Source: Flavobacterium sp. 5 (GTDB taxonomy: Bacteria; Bacteroidota; Bacteroidia; Flavobacteriales; Flavobacteriaceae). From it: DNA of 64,000 nt. Every line of letters begins with the position of its first letter. Positions within the stretch are counted from its first letter, which is position 1. A model generated the notes under the pieces. That model ran no database searches. It saw only the letters and a list, made by a program, of their open reading frames with translations, and was not told the DNA's origin. This document shows, piece by piece, positions 35,632-44,810 of the stretch. A program made the position numbers and the translations under genes. The stretch covers positions 2,914,001-2,978,000 of the forward strand of contig NZ_PHUE01000001.1 in the NCBI RefSeq assembly GCF_002813295.1, written 5' to 3'.

Positions 35632-38600
35632 ATGAAGAAACGAATATTTAAAAAATTACTATTTTTTATAGTAATACTGTGGGGAAATTTTTTCTTTGCC
35701 CAAACGGTTAAAGGTAAAGTAACATCAGAGGGAGCTGCTTTGTCTGGTGTAACTATAATGGAAGAAGGAACAAAAAACGGTACCACTACCGATTTTGATG
35801 GAAGCTTTGTTTTAAACAACGTAGCTCCAAAATCTAAATTAATTTTTAGTTATCAGGGATTCAAAAAATTATATTTAGAAGCAAATACGCAGACCATGAT
35901 GAAAGTGGTTATGGTTGCTGTTTCTCAAAATTTAAATGAAGTAATTGTTATTGGATACGGAACATCAAAAAAGAAAGATATTACTGGAGCAATTTCATCT
36001 ATTAAAGCTTCAGAGATTCAAGACAAGCCTTTTACTTCTATCGATCAAGCACTTGTAGGAAAAGCTGCGGGTGTAAATGTAACTCAAAACTCAGGTACAC
36101 CAGGAGGAGGAATCAGTGTTCAAATTAGAGGTATTACTTCTATAAATGGCAACGAACCATTATATGTTATAGATGGTACTCCAATATTTGCAGATAAGAA
36201 TAATGATTCTTTTGGATTTAGTGCACTGGGTGGAGGAAACGGACAGACAAAAAATTCCGCTTTATCCAGTTTAAATATCTCTGATATCGAATCTATTGAT
36301 ATTTTAAAAGATGCTTCTTCAACAGCTATCTATGGGGCCAATGGAGCCAATGGAGTTGTTTTGATTACAACCAAAAAAGGGAAAAAAGGAAAATCGACGA
36401 TTGCTTATGAAACCTATATGGGTACACAACAAGTAACAAATTTTGTTGACGTTTTAAACTTACCACAATATGCAAAGTATCAAGCGAAAATTTTTGCATT
36501 AAATGGAGAGCCGATTCCTTTTCAATATCAAAAACCCGATTTATTAGGGAATGGAACAGATTGGCAAGACGAACTTTTTAGAACAGCTATGATGTACAAC
36601 CACCAGTTGTCATTTTCGGGAGAAAAAGAAGGGACAAGATATTATACTTCATTAAATTATTTTAACCAAGATGGAGTTGTTTTAAATTCAGGTTTCAATA
36701 GAATGTCCATGCGATTAAATATAGATTCTAATGTTAAATCCTGGTTGAAAATTGGTAATAATATTGCCTTAAGTAAGTCACATCAAAAAGTGGTAAGAAA
36801 CGATGATAGAGGGGGTTTAGTAATGAATACACTTAGACAATCTCCAGAATTACCAGTTAGATATGTTGATGGTTCTTTTGCTGGTCCAATTTCTAATTTA
36901 GGTTCTTCAGCAAATGAGACAACTAACCCAATTGCTATGGCTGAATATAATAATGCAGAAAATGACAGGTATAAAATCAACGGAAATTTATTTGCTGATT
37001 TCACTCTTACAAAAGGATTGGTTTTTAGATCCGAATTAGGATATGATTTAAATTTTGTGAAAAGCAGTTCTTTTGCACCTGCCTATACTTTAGGAAATGT
37101 ATCAGAGCTTTTAAACAAATCATTCAAACAGCAGGATCAAAATTTTTATTGGAGTATCAAAAATTATTTGACGTATAATAAAACTTTTAAAGAGAAACAC
37201 AACTTCACTTTTTTATTAGGTCAGGAAGCTCAAGAAAGCCAATATGAATATTTAAGCGGTTACAGAACCGGGGATTATTTAAATTCAAATTTCACCAACT
37301 TAAACTTAGGGGATATAGACACTGCTTTGAATGGAAATGGTTCAGGGAGATGGTCTATGACTTCTTATATTTCGAGATTAAATTATAGTTTTTCGGATAG
37401 ATATTCATTTGCCGCTTCTTTAAGAGCAGATGCTTCTTCTAACTTCGGTCCTAATAATAAATGGGGTTATTTCCCATCATTTTCCGGAGGTTGGACAGTA
37501 AGTAATGAAGAATTCTTTGAACCTTTATCAAATACCATAAATTATATGAAGTTTAGAGTGGGTTATGGTGAAGTTGGAAATCAAAATATTATATCAAATA
37601 GATATCAAACAATTCTGACTTTAAACCCATCTCCATTTGGTAACCCAGGGGAACCTGCTGAGTCATCTCCTACAATTGACAACTTAGGTAATCCAGATAT
37701 TAAATGGGAGGCACTTAAATCTTTCAATGCGGGTATTGATTTAGATATGCTTAATAATAGAGTGAAATTTACATTTGACTATTATATCAAGAATTCTTCA
37801 GATTTCTTAACGAAACAAATCAATGATGAATCCAATCAAAGTGCGCTTGGCTACTATTTAAACGCTGGTGAAATTGAAACTAAAGGAGTAGAATTTACAT
37901 TGAATACAAAAAACATTGTAACTGAAAATTTTACATGGGACAGTACAATTATACTATCACAATATGATAATGTATTAAAAAGTTTTCAAGGTAACGGTAA
38001 AAATTTATTAGGGAAAGTACAATTTGATTCATATACCGTTACTAAAACGTCAGAAGGAGAACCTGTTGGACAATTTTATGGATATATTACTGATGGATTG
38101 TTTAAAAATGATGCTGAATTAGCTGCAGGGCCTGTTCAAGAGGCAGGCACAGGTATTGGTGATATCCGTTTTAAGGATCTTAATGGAGATGGAAAAATTG
38201 ATGCTAAAGATCAAACTGCTATGGGAAGTGCAATTCCTGATTTTACCTATTCATTTACGAATAATTTTAAATACAAAAACTTAACCTTATCAATTGTTTT
38301 AACAGGAAGTCAAGGTAACGAAATCTACAATTTTACACGTCATTATACTGATGGTATTTATCCAGGATTTGGAGATCGATACGCAAACGTAAGTACTGAG
38401 TCGTTAAACGCATTTGAAGTAGGAGTAAACGAAAATACAAATGTACCAAGAATTACACTTACAGATCCTAATGGGAATGGAAGAATTTCTAACAGATTTG
38501 TTGAAGATGGTTCTTATCTAAGAATTCAAAATGTTTCACTAAGTTATGATTTGCCAACTGAAATATTCAAAAATTCTATCTTCTCAAATGTTAGATTCTA

Positions 38601-38754
38601 TACGAATGTGCAAAACCTATATACGTTTACCAAATATTCTGGATTTGATCCAGCTCTAGGAAATTTAGATCAAAATATAACACTGAGTGGTATTGATTTA
38701 GGAAGATATCCTGTACCAAGAACTATTTCTCTAGGGGTAGATTTAAAATTCTAA
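35632..38754 (+). CDS. susC: SusC/RagA family TonB-linked outer-membrane protein
   Basis: This 1040-residue TonB-dependent transporter imports oligosaccharides across the outer membrane. It has a signal peptide ending in ...FFFAQ, a carboxypeptidase-like domain (about 25-100, with GVTIMEEGTKNGTTTDFDG) and the SusC signature NEVIVIGYGTSKKKDITGAI near 104. The plug domain includes GISVQIRGITSINGNEPLYV, and a 22-strand barrel ends TISLGVDLKF. It pairs with SusD 62 bp downstream and needs the TonB-ExbBD complex. Confidence 0.96.
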   Translation: MKKRIFKKLLFFIVILWGNFFFAQTVKGKVTSEGAALSGVTIMEEGTKNGTTTDFDGSFVLNNVAPKSKLIFSYQGFKKLYLEANTQTMMKVVMVAVSQNLNEVIVIGYGTSKKKDITGAISSIKASEIQDKPFTSIDQALVGKAAGVNVTQNSGTPGGGISVQIRGITSINGNEPLYVIDGTPIFADKNNDSFGFSALGGGNGQTKNSALSSLNISDIESIDILKDASSTAIYGANGANGVVLITTKKGKKGKSTIAYETYMGTQQVTNFVDVLNLPQYAKYQAKIFALNGEPIPFQYQKPDLLGNGTDWQDELFRTAMMYNHQLSFSGEKEGTRYYTSLNYFNQDGVVLNSGFNRMSMRLNIDSNVKSWLKIGNNIALSKSHQKVVRNDDRGGLVMNTLRQSPELPVRYVDGSFAGPISNLGSSANETTNPIAMAEYNNAENDRYKINGNLFADFTLTKGLVFRSELGYDLNFVKSSSFAPAYTLGNVSELLNKSFKQQDQNFYWSIKNYLTYNKTFKEKHNFTFLLGQEAQESQYEYLSGYRTGDYLNSNFTNLNLGDIDTALNGNGSGRWSMTSYISRLNYSFSDRYSFAASLRADASSNFGPNNKWGYFPSFSGGWTVSNEEFFEPLSNTINYMKFRVGYGEVGNQNIISNRYQTILTLNPSPFGNPGEPAESSPTIDNLGNPDIKWEALKSFNAGIDLDMLNNRVKFTFDYYIKNSSDFLTKQINDESNQSALGYYLNAGEIETKGVEFTLNTKNIVTENFTWDSTIILSQYDNVLKSFQGNGKNLLGKVQFDSYTVTKTSEGEPVGQFYGYITDGLFKNDAELAAGPVQEAGTGIGDIRFKDLNGDGKIDAKDQTAMGSAIPDFTYSFTNNFKYKNLTLSIVLTGSQGNEIYNFTRHYTDGIYPGFGDRYANVSTESLNAFEVGVNENTNVPRITLTDPNGNGRISNRFVEDGSYLRIQNVSLSYDLPTEIFKNSIFSNVRFYTNVQNLYTFTKYSGFDPALGNLDQNITLSGIDLGRYPVPRTISLGVDLKF

Positions 38755-38816
38755 AATTTTAATAAAATAGTATTTAACTTAATGATTAATAGTCGTTAAA
38801 ATAAAAAATAATAGTT

Positions 38817-40340
38817 ATGCAAAAACATTTTAAACTTTTTATGATAGCAATGCTGATACCATTACTGTCTTTATTTTCCTGTTCAGATGAATTTTTGGAT
38901 GCACCATCTGAAAATCAATTGACACCCGCTGATTTACCAGAAGGAGTTACAGCTTTTGATGGAATCGCCGAAAGTTTGTATTTTAAGCCTTGGTTTACTT
39001 TTAATGATAAATTCTTAATTGCCGTTGGAGATATGTATGCCGGTAATGCTTTTACATTTGATGGTGCTTATGCACAATTTTTAAATGCACAAGTAACATC
39101 ACAAAACCCAATTTTAACAGAAGGATATATTTCTTTATTCTCAGTAGTAGATCAAGCAAATAATTTAATGAGTTTGGTTGAAGACAGAAAAAGTGAATTA
39201 CCGGAAGCAGCATACAAAAATTCGATAGCAATATCTCGATTTATGAGAGCAAATGCTTATTTCTATTTGGTAAGAACTTTTGGAGCAGTTCCTATTGTTG
39301 CCAAAGCGGGATCTGCACCGCAGCCAAAAAGAAATCTTGTTGAGGATATTTATAAATTCATCAAACAAGATTTAGAATACGCAGCAGCAAATTTACCTGA
39401 AACGTCGGCAAAGAAAGGATATGTTAACCAAACGGTAGCCAAGGGCATTCTCGCAAAAGTACATTTAACGCTACATGAATATGCAGAGTGTGCGAGTTTG
39501 ACCCAGGAAATTATGGGAAAACAATATTCACTAATTGAGCAATACGGAGATATGTTTAGCAGTCCGGAAAACGATAATAGTGCAGAAAGTATGTTTGCGC
39601 TGCAATGGAAAGCGATTGCTACAGAATGGGGAACTCAAAACACAAATCAGGCGTATATAGTTCCCAATGGTACTGGAATAACTGGCGGTGGTGACGGATG
39701 GGGAGTTTACCTGCCTTCTATCTCATTGCAAAGTGGATTTGAAGCAAACGATAGCAGAAAGAAGAGTACTATCATGACTGATGGGGACTTTTATCCAGAA
39801 TTGTTAAAAAAACAAGGGGGTTTCAAGTATAAAAAAATACTATCTTCTACAGGAGCAAATTTCAGGAAGTATATTGTGGGTTCTGCTGCAGAAAGAAACG
39901 ATGTGTTTTTTATGAGAACATCACAAAACACAATTATATTAAGATATTCTGATATTTTATTAATGCATGCCGAGGCTATTTTAGGAGGAGGAAATTCTAC
40001 ATCCGATATATCAGCATTAGATGCCTTCAATCAAGTTAGAACCAGAGCAGGATTACCAACTAAAACAATACTTACAAGAGACGAGTTGTTTAATGAAAGA
40101 CGAATTGAATTTGCACTTGAAGGACAATATTTCTTCGACTTAAAACGTCGTGGTTTGGCAGAAGCAACAGCAATTATTTCGCAACAGGAAGTTGGCTTTT
40201 ATTCTGATGATGACAGAACAGTTTTAGTTTCTAGAAAGATAACTCCAACTAGCGATTATTTTGAATTGCCATTGCCACAATCTGCAATTGATACTAATCC
40301 ATCATTGTTAGAACCACCAGTTCCTTTTAACTTCAATTAA
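38817..40340 (+). CDS. susD: SusD/RagB family nutrient-binding lipoprotein
   Basis: The 507-residue outer-membrane lipoprotein forms the lid of the SusC transporter and binds glycan. The lipobox is LLSLFSC near residue 22. The SusD pattern is clear: ISRFMRANAYFYLVRTFGAV near residue 140, RYSDILLMHAEAI near 375 and TRDELFNERRIEFALEGQYF near 420, with the final PLPQSAIDTNPSL. It is in one transcript with susC and the next gene. Confidence 0.95.
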   Translation: MQKHFKLFMIAMLIPLLSLFSCSDEFLDAPSENQLTPADLPEGVTAFDGIAESLYFKPWFTFNDKFLIAVGDMYAGNAFTFDGAYAQFLNAQVTSQNPILTEGYISLFSVVDQANNLMSLVEDRKSELPEAAYKNSIAISRFMRANAYFYLVRTFGAVPIVAKAGSAPQPKRNLVEDIYKFIKQDLEYAAANLPETSAKKGYVNQTVAKGILAKVHLTLHEYAECASLTQEIMGKQYSLIEQYGDMFSSPENDNSAESMFALQWKAIATEWGTQNTNQAYIVPNGTGITGGGDGWGVYLPSISLQSGFEANDSRKKSTIMTDGDFYPELLKKQGGFKYKKILSSTGANFRKYIVGSAAERNDVFFMRTSQNTIILRYSDILLMHAEAILGGGNSTSDISALDAFNQVRTRAGLPTKTILTRDELFNERRIEFALEGQYFFDLKRRGLAEATAIISQQEVGFYSDDDRTVLVSRKITPTSDYFELPLPQSAIDTNPSLLEPPVPFNFN

Positions 40341-40350
40341 TTTTTATACT

Positions 40351-41463
40351 ATGATAAATAAAATAAAATATAGCATTATGTTTCTTTTGACTTTAGCTGC
40401 TTTTACGGCTTGTCAAAATGACGATGTAGTTACTACAAATGTAGAAGCAATGGTTGCTGAACCAGGAGACTTACTTAATCAGGCCTTCCCTCTCAATAAA
40501 ATTAGAGTAGAAGGTGAAGGTTTGTCTGGATTAAAAAAAATCACTCTTGATAATAAAATTGATATCAGTTTTAATCCTACCTATAATTCAGACAAAGCGT
40601 TTATTTTTACTATTCCTTTTGATGATAAACTAGGAAGTAGATTTGGAGTACAACCAATCACATTTGTAACTGCGACTGGTTCGGTTACTAAAGATATTGA
40701 GATTTTACAGCCTACTCCAACTATTGCAAAAACGGTTCCAGCTGTAGCAACTCCTGGTTTCCCTCTAGCGATCGAAGGCACTTGGTTTTATAATGTTTCT
40801 TCGGTAACATTAGGAGGAAAAACAATCAGTTATTCTGTAAATTCATCTTCTTCAATTATTATTGGTTTACCGTCTGATGCGGTTTCAGGGTCAGAGTTGA
40901 TCATTACTACTCCAGGCGGTACAGCAAAAAAAGTAATAGAATTTGAAAAACCTCCGCTAATAGTTATTGTTTCTAATTTTGATGGAGGTGGTGTCCGAGA
41001 ATCTTGGAGTGCTTATGGTGATATAGATTCTTTTAATGCAACTACTGCTGGCGGACCAACAGGTAATTATGCAACGCTTACTTGGACTGGATCAACTGTC
41101 AATGGTTACAATGGTAGTAGTGCTGGTGGTGGAGCTAGTTTTTTAAGTAATTCAAATACTGATGCTACAAAAACTTTTATAGAAATTGATGTGAGTGCAA
41201 ATGTTGTAGGAGCCCAGTTTGCCATTCAATTGAATACTATTGATAATGTAAACTATGGTTATAACTTCAAAGTAACAGATGTAAATTGGTCTACTAAGAC
41301 TATATTACTTTCTGATTTTAAAGATAATTATGGGTTTGGGGCCAATTCAGCTGCGGCATTGGATGCTACTAAAGTTAATGAAATTAAAGTTGGTATCGCT
41401 CAGGGAGATACACCAAATCCTAGTGTAATAAAATACGATAACATTAAGGTTCGTTATAAATAA
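40351..41463 (+). CDS. Surface glycan-binding lipoprotein with IPT/TIG domains
   Basis: The gene starts 10 bp after susD. The 370-residue lipoprotein has its lipobox at AAFTAC near residue 21. IPT/TIG-type immunoglobulin-like domains follow at about 35-115 and 118-200 (PTPTIAKTVPAVATPGFPLA, TITTPGGTAKK-like end). The C-terminal region (about 203-370) begins NFDGGGVRESWSAYGD and has a beta-sandwich look, like carbohydrate-binding modules. It likely captures polysaccharide for the SusCD complex. The exact binding family is not recognised. Confidence 0.85.
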   Translation: MINKIKYSIMFLLTLAAFTACQNDDVVTTNVEAMVAEPGDLLNQAFPLNKIRVEGEGLSGLKKITLDNKIDISFNPTYNSDKAFIFTIPFDDKLGSRFGVQPITFVTATGSVTKDIEILQPTPTIAKTVPAVATPGFPLAIEGTWFYNVSSVTLGGKTISYSVNSSSSIIIGLPSDAVSGSELIITTPGGTAKKVIEFEKPPLIVIVSNFDGGGVRESWSAYGDIDSFNATTAGGPTGNYATLTWTGSTVNGYNGSSAGGGASFLSNSNTDATKTFIEIDVSANVVGAQFAIQLNTIDNVNYGYNFKVTDVNWSTKTILLSDFKDNYGFGANSAAALDATKVNEIKVGIAQGDTPNPSVIKYDNIKVRYK

Positions 41464-41476
41464 ACGGATTGATTTA

Positions 41477-41504
41477 AAAGGTTGTTGTCACACAGCAACC
41501 TTTT
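41477..41504 (+). terminator. Hairpin between the surface-binding and GH10 genes
   Basis: AAAAGGTTGTTG pairs with CAGCAACCTTTT with one wobble. Only a weak T-run follows, so it may attenuate rather than block transcription into the GH10 gene. Confidence 0.55.
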
Positions 41505-41600
41505 ATAAAAAGTAAATCACATAATCTTAAAAATATTTAGGTAAATAATTAGATAGATTATTCTCATTAGTATGAATAATCTACTATAAGAAATAATAAT

Positions 41601-42992
41601 ATGAAAAATAAAATTTTAATAATTTTTTCTAGCATTTTCTTCATGTTGAATTCTTGTTCAAGTGAAGATAACGCAGCTGCTAGTAATTTAGAAACACCTA
41701 TTGCAAATGCAGCAAAAGATGTTAATGATGCAGGTTTTAAAGCCAAATGGAATTATGTTTCCAAATCCCAGAGCTATCTTTTAGATGTTTCTATAAGTGG
41801 TGATTTTACAACTTTTGTAGAAAATTACAATTCAAAAGAAGTAACGGATTTAAATGAAATTGTAGTTGGTTTAAATGGTGGGACTCAATATTTTTATAGA
41901 GTTAGAGCCAAAAATGACTCACAAATTTCGGGTTATTCAAATGTAATTAGTGTTATTACTACAGGTAGTAGTACTATTCCTGAAGACCCTACTTTTTTAA
42001 AAGTTAAGGCAAATAAATTAGCAAATCCGTTTTTTGTTGGTATGGCAGTGAAGGCCGACCAATTAGTGAATGGAAGTAAATATGATGCAATATTAAAAAA
42101 TGAATTTAGTAGCATTTCTGCGGAATATGAAATGAAAATGAATCCAATTTCTACAGCAAGTGGCGTTTACAACTGGACTGCGGCAGATAAAATTGTTGCT
42201 TACGGAAATGCTAATGGCATCAATGTACACGGTCATGCTTTGGTTTGGCATAATGCAGTACCAACGTGGTTAACTAATTTTTCTGGAACTGATGTACAAT
42301 TTGCTGCCGAAGTAAAAAAATACATTACCGATGTTGTTACTCATTACGCAGGAAAAGTAAAATCTTGGGATGTAGTTAATGAAGCAGTTGACGACAACAC
42401 AGGAGAGTTGAGAAATACTATTTTCCTTCAGCGAATGGGGCCAAACTATGTTAAAGATTGCTTTCAATGGGCTAGAGATGCTGCAAATGCGGCAGGTGAT
42501 AAAAATTTATTATTATTTTATAATGATTATGCTACTTCAACAAATATTCCTAAACAGAATAAAATGTTCTCAATAATAGATGATTTAAAAACAAGTAATC
42601 TTATTGATGGAGTAGGTTATCAAATGCACAACACTTATTTAAATCCAACCAAAATCCAAATAGAAACGGATATTAATAGAGCTGTCGCTAAAGGTTTAAA
42701 AATTCATATTTCTGAGTTGGATATTCAAGTAAATCCAACAAATGACATTACCTCTTTTACCAATGAAAGAAGACTGGCTCAAAAAGAAAAATATAAAGAG
42801 ATTGTCAAAATATATAATGCAATTCCTGCGGCAAACAAATATGCCTTAACAATCTGGGGGATGAAAGATGATGAATCTTGGATTCCTTATAGCACAGATT
42901 TAAATCACGTAGGAAACGATTGGCCTTTATTGTATGATTCTAATTTTGCTCTTAAAAGTGCTCATACTGGATTCCTGGAGGGGTTGGATTAA
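41601..42992 (+). CDS. GH10 endo-1,4-beta-xylanase lipoprotein with N-terminal FN3-like domain
   Basis: The 463-residue surface lipoprotein has its lipobox at SIFFMLNSC (cysteine 19). A fibronectin-III-like domain covers about 30-118. The GH10 barrel (about 125-463) has HGHALVWH near 213, the acid/base E261 in WDVVNEAV and the nucleophile E372 in HISELDIQ. GH10 enzymes cut xylan backbones. With SusCD, the HTCS and GH3 it makes a minimal xylan locus. No GH43, GH67, GH115 or transporter gene is adjacent, so debranching must be encoded elsewhere. Confidence 0.93.
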   Translation: MKNKILIIFSSIFFMLNSCSSEDNAAASNLETPIANAAKDVNDAGFKAKWNYVSKSQSYLLDVSISGDFTTFVENYNSKEVTDLNEIVVGLNGGTQYFYRVRAKNDSQISGYSNVISVITTGSSTIPEDPTFLKVKANKLANPFFVGMAVKADQLVNGSKYDAILKNEFSSISAEYEMKMNPISTASGVYNWTAADKIVAYGNANGINVHGHALVWHNAVPTWLTNFSGTDVQFAAEVKKYITDVVTHYAGKVKSWDVVNEAVDDNTGELRNTIFLQRMGPNYVKDCFQWARDAANAAGDKNLLLFYNDYATSTNIPKQNKMFSIIDDLKTSNLIDGVGYQMHNTYLNPTKIQIETDINRAVAKGLKIHISELDIQVNPTNDITSFTNERRLAQKEKYKEIVKIYNAIPAANKYALTIWGMKDDESWIPYSTDLNHVGNDWPLLYDSNFALKSAHTGFLEGLD

Positions 42993-43080
42993 TTTCTAGA
43001 AATTGTTTCAAAACAATGCAAGATCTTGATAATTGTTTTTTGAGACTCATTAAATAGACCTCAAATAATTAATTTATATA

Positions 43081-43119
43081 AAGAAGCCGTCACAATATTA
43101 GTTTGAGACGGCTTCTTTT
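43081..43119. terminator. Terminator next to gcvP tail 3
   Basis: AAGAAGCCGTC and GACGGCTTCTT form an 11-bp stem around a 15-nt loop, with T-runs or A-runs on both sides. It can end both the GH10 transcript and minus-strand transcripts. It lies 19 bp beyond the gcvP tail remnant, as terminators do next to the other two tails. Confidence 0.75.
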
Positions 43120-43137
43120 CTTTTTAAAATATAAATT

Positions 43138-43210
43138 TTAGTTTTCGATGTAAGTTCCAGTTGGAGTACAGCTGCATACTAGTTCTGCTTCCAAAAGTAT
43201 TCACATGATT
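43138..43210 (-). pseudogene. gcvP 3'-end remnant 3 (frameshifted)
   Basis: On the minus strand 43138-43176 reads CSCTPTGTYIEN-stop, matching the gcvP end [16 protein letters not shown]. Just upstream, relative to the intact gene, a 2-nt deletion shifts the frame and similarity fades by about 43210. It has no start and is not expressed as protein. It is the most decayed of three gcvP tails in the window and is followed, as in the others, by a hairpin terminator. Confidence 0.8.
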
Positions 43211-43261
43211 TTATCAGAATTTATTTTTGAGATATGAATCTTATTGTATTCAATTAAGGTA

Positions 43262-44785
43262 TTATTTAATATTTAGTTTTTCTAAGTGTAGATTAATTGC
43301 TTTGTCTTTTTTATTGTATTCAATTAGAGCTACATAGCCTACTTTTCCTGCCAATACTCTAAAATCGGTATCTTCATTAGATAAATAGATTTTATCTTGA
43401 GAGAGTGCACCTTCATCATAAATAATTGTTTTAAAAGCAAATTTGTTTTTCTCACCTGAAAGTCTTTCGTAATCTACAAAACAAGAATAAAAACGATCGT
43501 TCTTTTTGTCGATTTGTGTAAAGACAAAGTCAAAAGCACCTTGATTTTTTAATGCATTTGCATTAAGCTGTGGGCTTCCAAAATCGGTTAGACAAGGAAC
43601 TCTTGATTTTCCTTTTTCAAAAACTTTGATGTCTTTTAATTTAAAGTCACTATCAAATTTAAAAGCTACTGCATCTGTTATTGTTAATTGCGTTGTAGCA
43701 GATTGTCCTCTACTTAAGACAGCCATTGCAATACCGCTTGCACTTGCAGTTTTCTTGTATTTTTCTCCTATCGCATAGATATCACCTGCTGCAGTTTTTA
43801 CGATACTATGAAAATAAATATGACCAATTTCTTTGTCTCCATTTTGAGGTTTGTAAAATTTACTTACATCATCTTTCCAACTTACTAGAACTTCTTTATT
43901 AGTCTGTCCAGATAAGTTAATTTCTTCCGAAAAAAGACCTAGACTTTGATCATCAAAAATATTATCACCTTCTTTAAAATACTCGCCCAATAATACTACT
44001 GCGTTATTATTGTTTATGTAAGCATTCGATATCATTCTTGGTTTTTGGTCTTTACTGTATTCTCTATCAAATAGAAGTTTACCAGTATTTGCGTCTATTA
44101 CAAGTGTTTTTATGGTAACTTTTCTTGAGAAAGCACTGCTACGTGAAAATTCTAAAGCTACAACTACGCTTTCATTTACTTCGATTGGATTGATCATCAA
44201 GATTTCTTGTGAATCTACAGGAGAATTAAATTCCCAAGATTTCCCTCCATCTGTTGGGTAGTATTTTAAAGAATATCCTATTTTTTTATTATCGGCAACT
44301 TTGTTAAATAAAAAACCTTTATTATTAACTGGGAAAAGAATATTGAAATCGCCCGAAGCTTTCATCAATTCAATCCATTTTATTTCTTTGCTTTCCAAAG
44401 GAATATCTATCGATGCGCTTTGTTCTGCTTTTTTATCGAAGGTAAGTAAATTGATTTTTTTTTCTTTATAATTGGCTAAAGCAAACATCATAGCTTGGTT
44501 ATTAAAGCTGCTTTTCATTAAAAAGGTATTCTTGTTATTTACGTACGTTTTTTTTGCAACTTCAACTAAATTGTTGTCTAGTATTTGAATTGCAAATTCG
44601 CGATCTCCTTTTTTAAGTTTGTCAACTTCATAAAAGAAATAATATCCATCTACATCTTTTTCTTTATTGTAGATCACTCCAGAATTTTTAGATACGAAGG
44701 TATTAACTTCGTTGATTTTTTTTGTCTGTGCGACAGCTAGATTTGCGGCAAGAGACATTAAAAGTAAACAAGTAATTTTTTTCAT
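43262..44785 (-). CDS. Secreted protein of unknown function (507 residues)
   Basis: The family is not recognised with confidence. A signal peptide ends in ...NLAVAQ near residue 19. The mature part is rich in beta-strand patterns with repeated lysine/asparagine turns (KINEVNTFVSKNSGVIYNK, then TGKLLFDREYSKDQKPRMIS and HIYFHSIVKTAAGDIYAIGE), which could be propeller-like. It follows the M48 protease gene on the same strand by 25 bp, so the pair is one unit. That unit lies between two gcvP tails and seems to be horizontally acquired cargo. Confidence 0.7.
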   Translation of the reverse strand: MKKITCLLLMSLAANLAVAQTKKINEVNTFVSKNSGVIYNKEKDVDGYYFFYEVDKLKKGDREFAIQILDNNLVEVAKKTYVNNKNTFLMKSSFNNQAMMFALANYKEKKINLLTFDKKAEQSASIDIPLESKEIKWIELMKASGDFNILFPVNNKGFLFNKVADNKKIGYSLKYYPTDGGKSWEFNSPVDSQEILMINPIEVNESVVVALEFSRSSAFSRKVTIKTLVIDANTGKLLFDREYSKDQKPRMISNAYINNNNAVVLLGEYFKEGDNIFDDQSLGLFSEEINLSGQTNKEVLVSWKDDVSKFYKPQNGDKEIGHIYFHSIVKTAAGDIYAIGEKYKKTASASGIAMAVLSRGQSATTQLTITDAVAFKFDSDFKLKDIKVFEKGKSRVPCLTDFGSPQLNANALKNQGAFDFVFTQIDKKNDRFYSCFVDYERLSGEKNKFAFKTIIYDEGALSQDKIYLSNEDTDFRVLAGKVGYVALIEYNKKDKAINLHLEKLNIK

Positions 44786-44810
44786 TAGGGGGAATTGATT
44801 TAAATTTATA

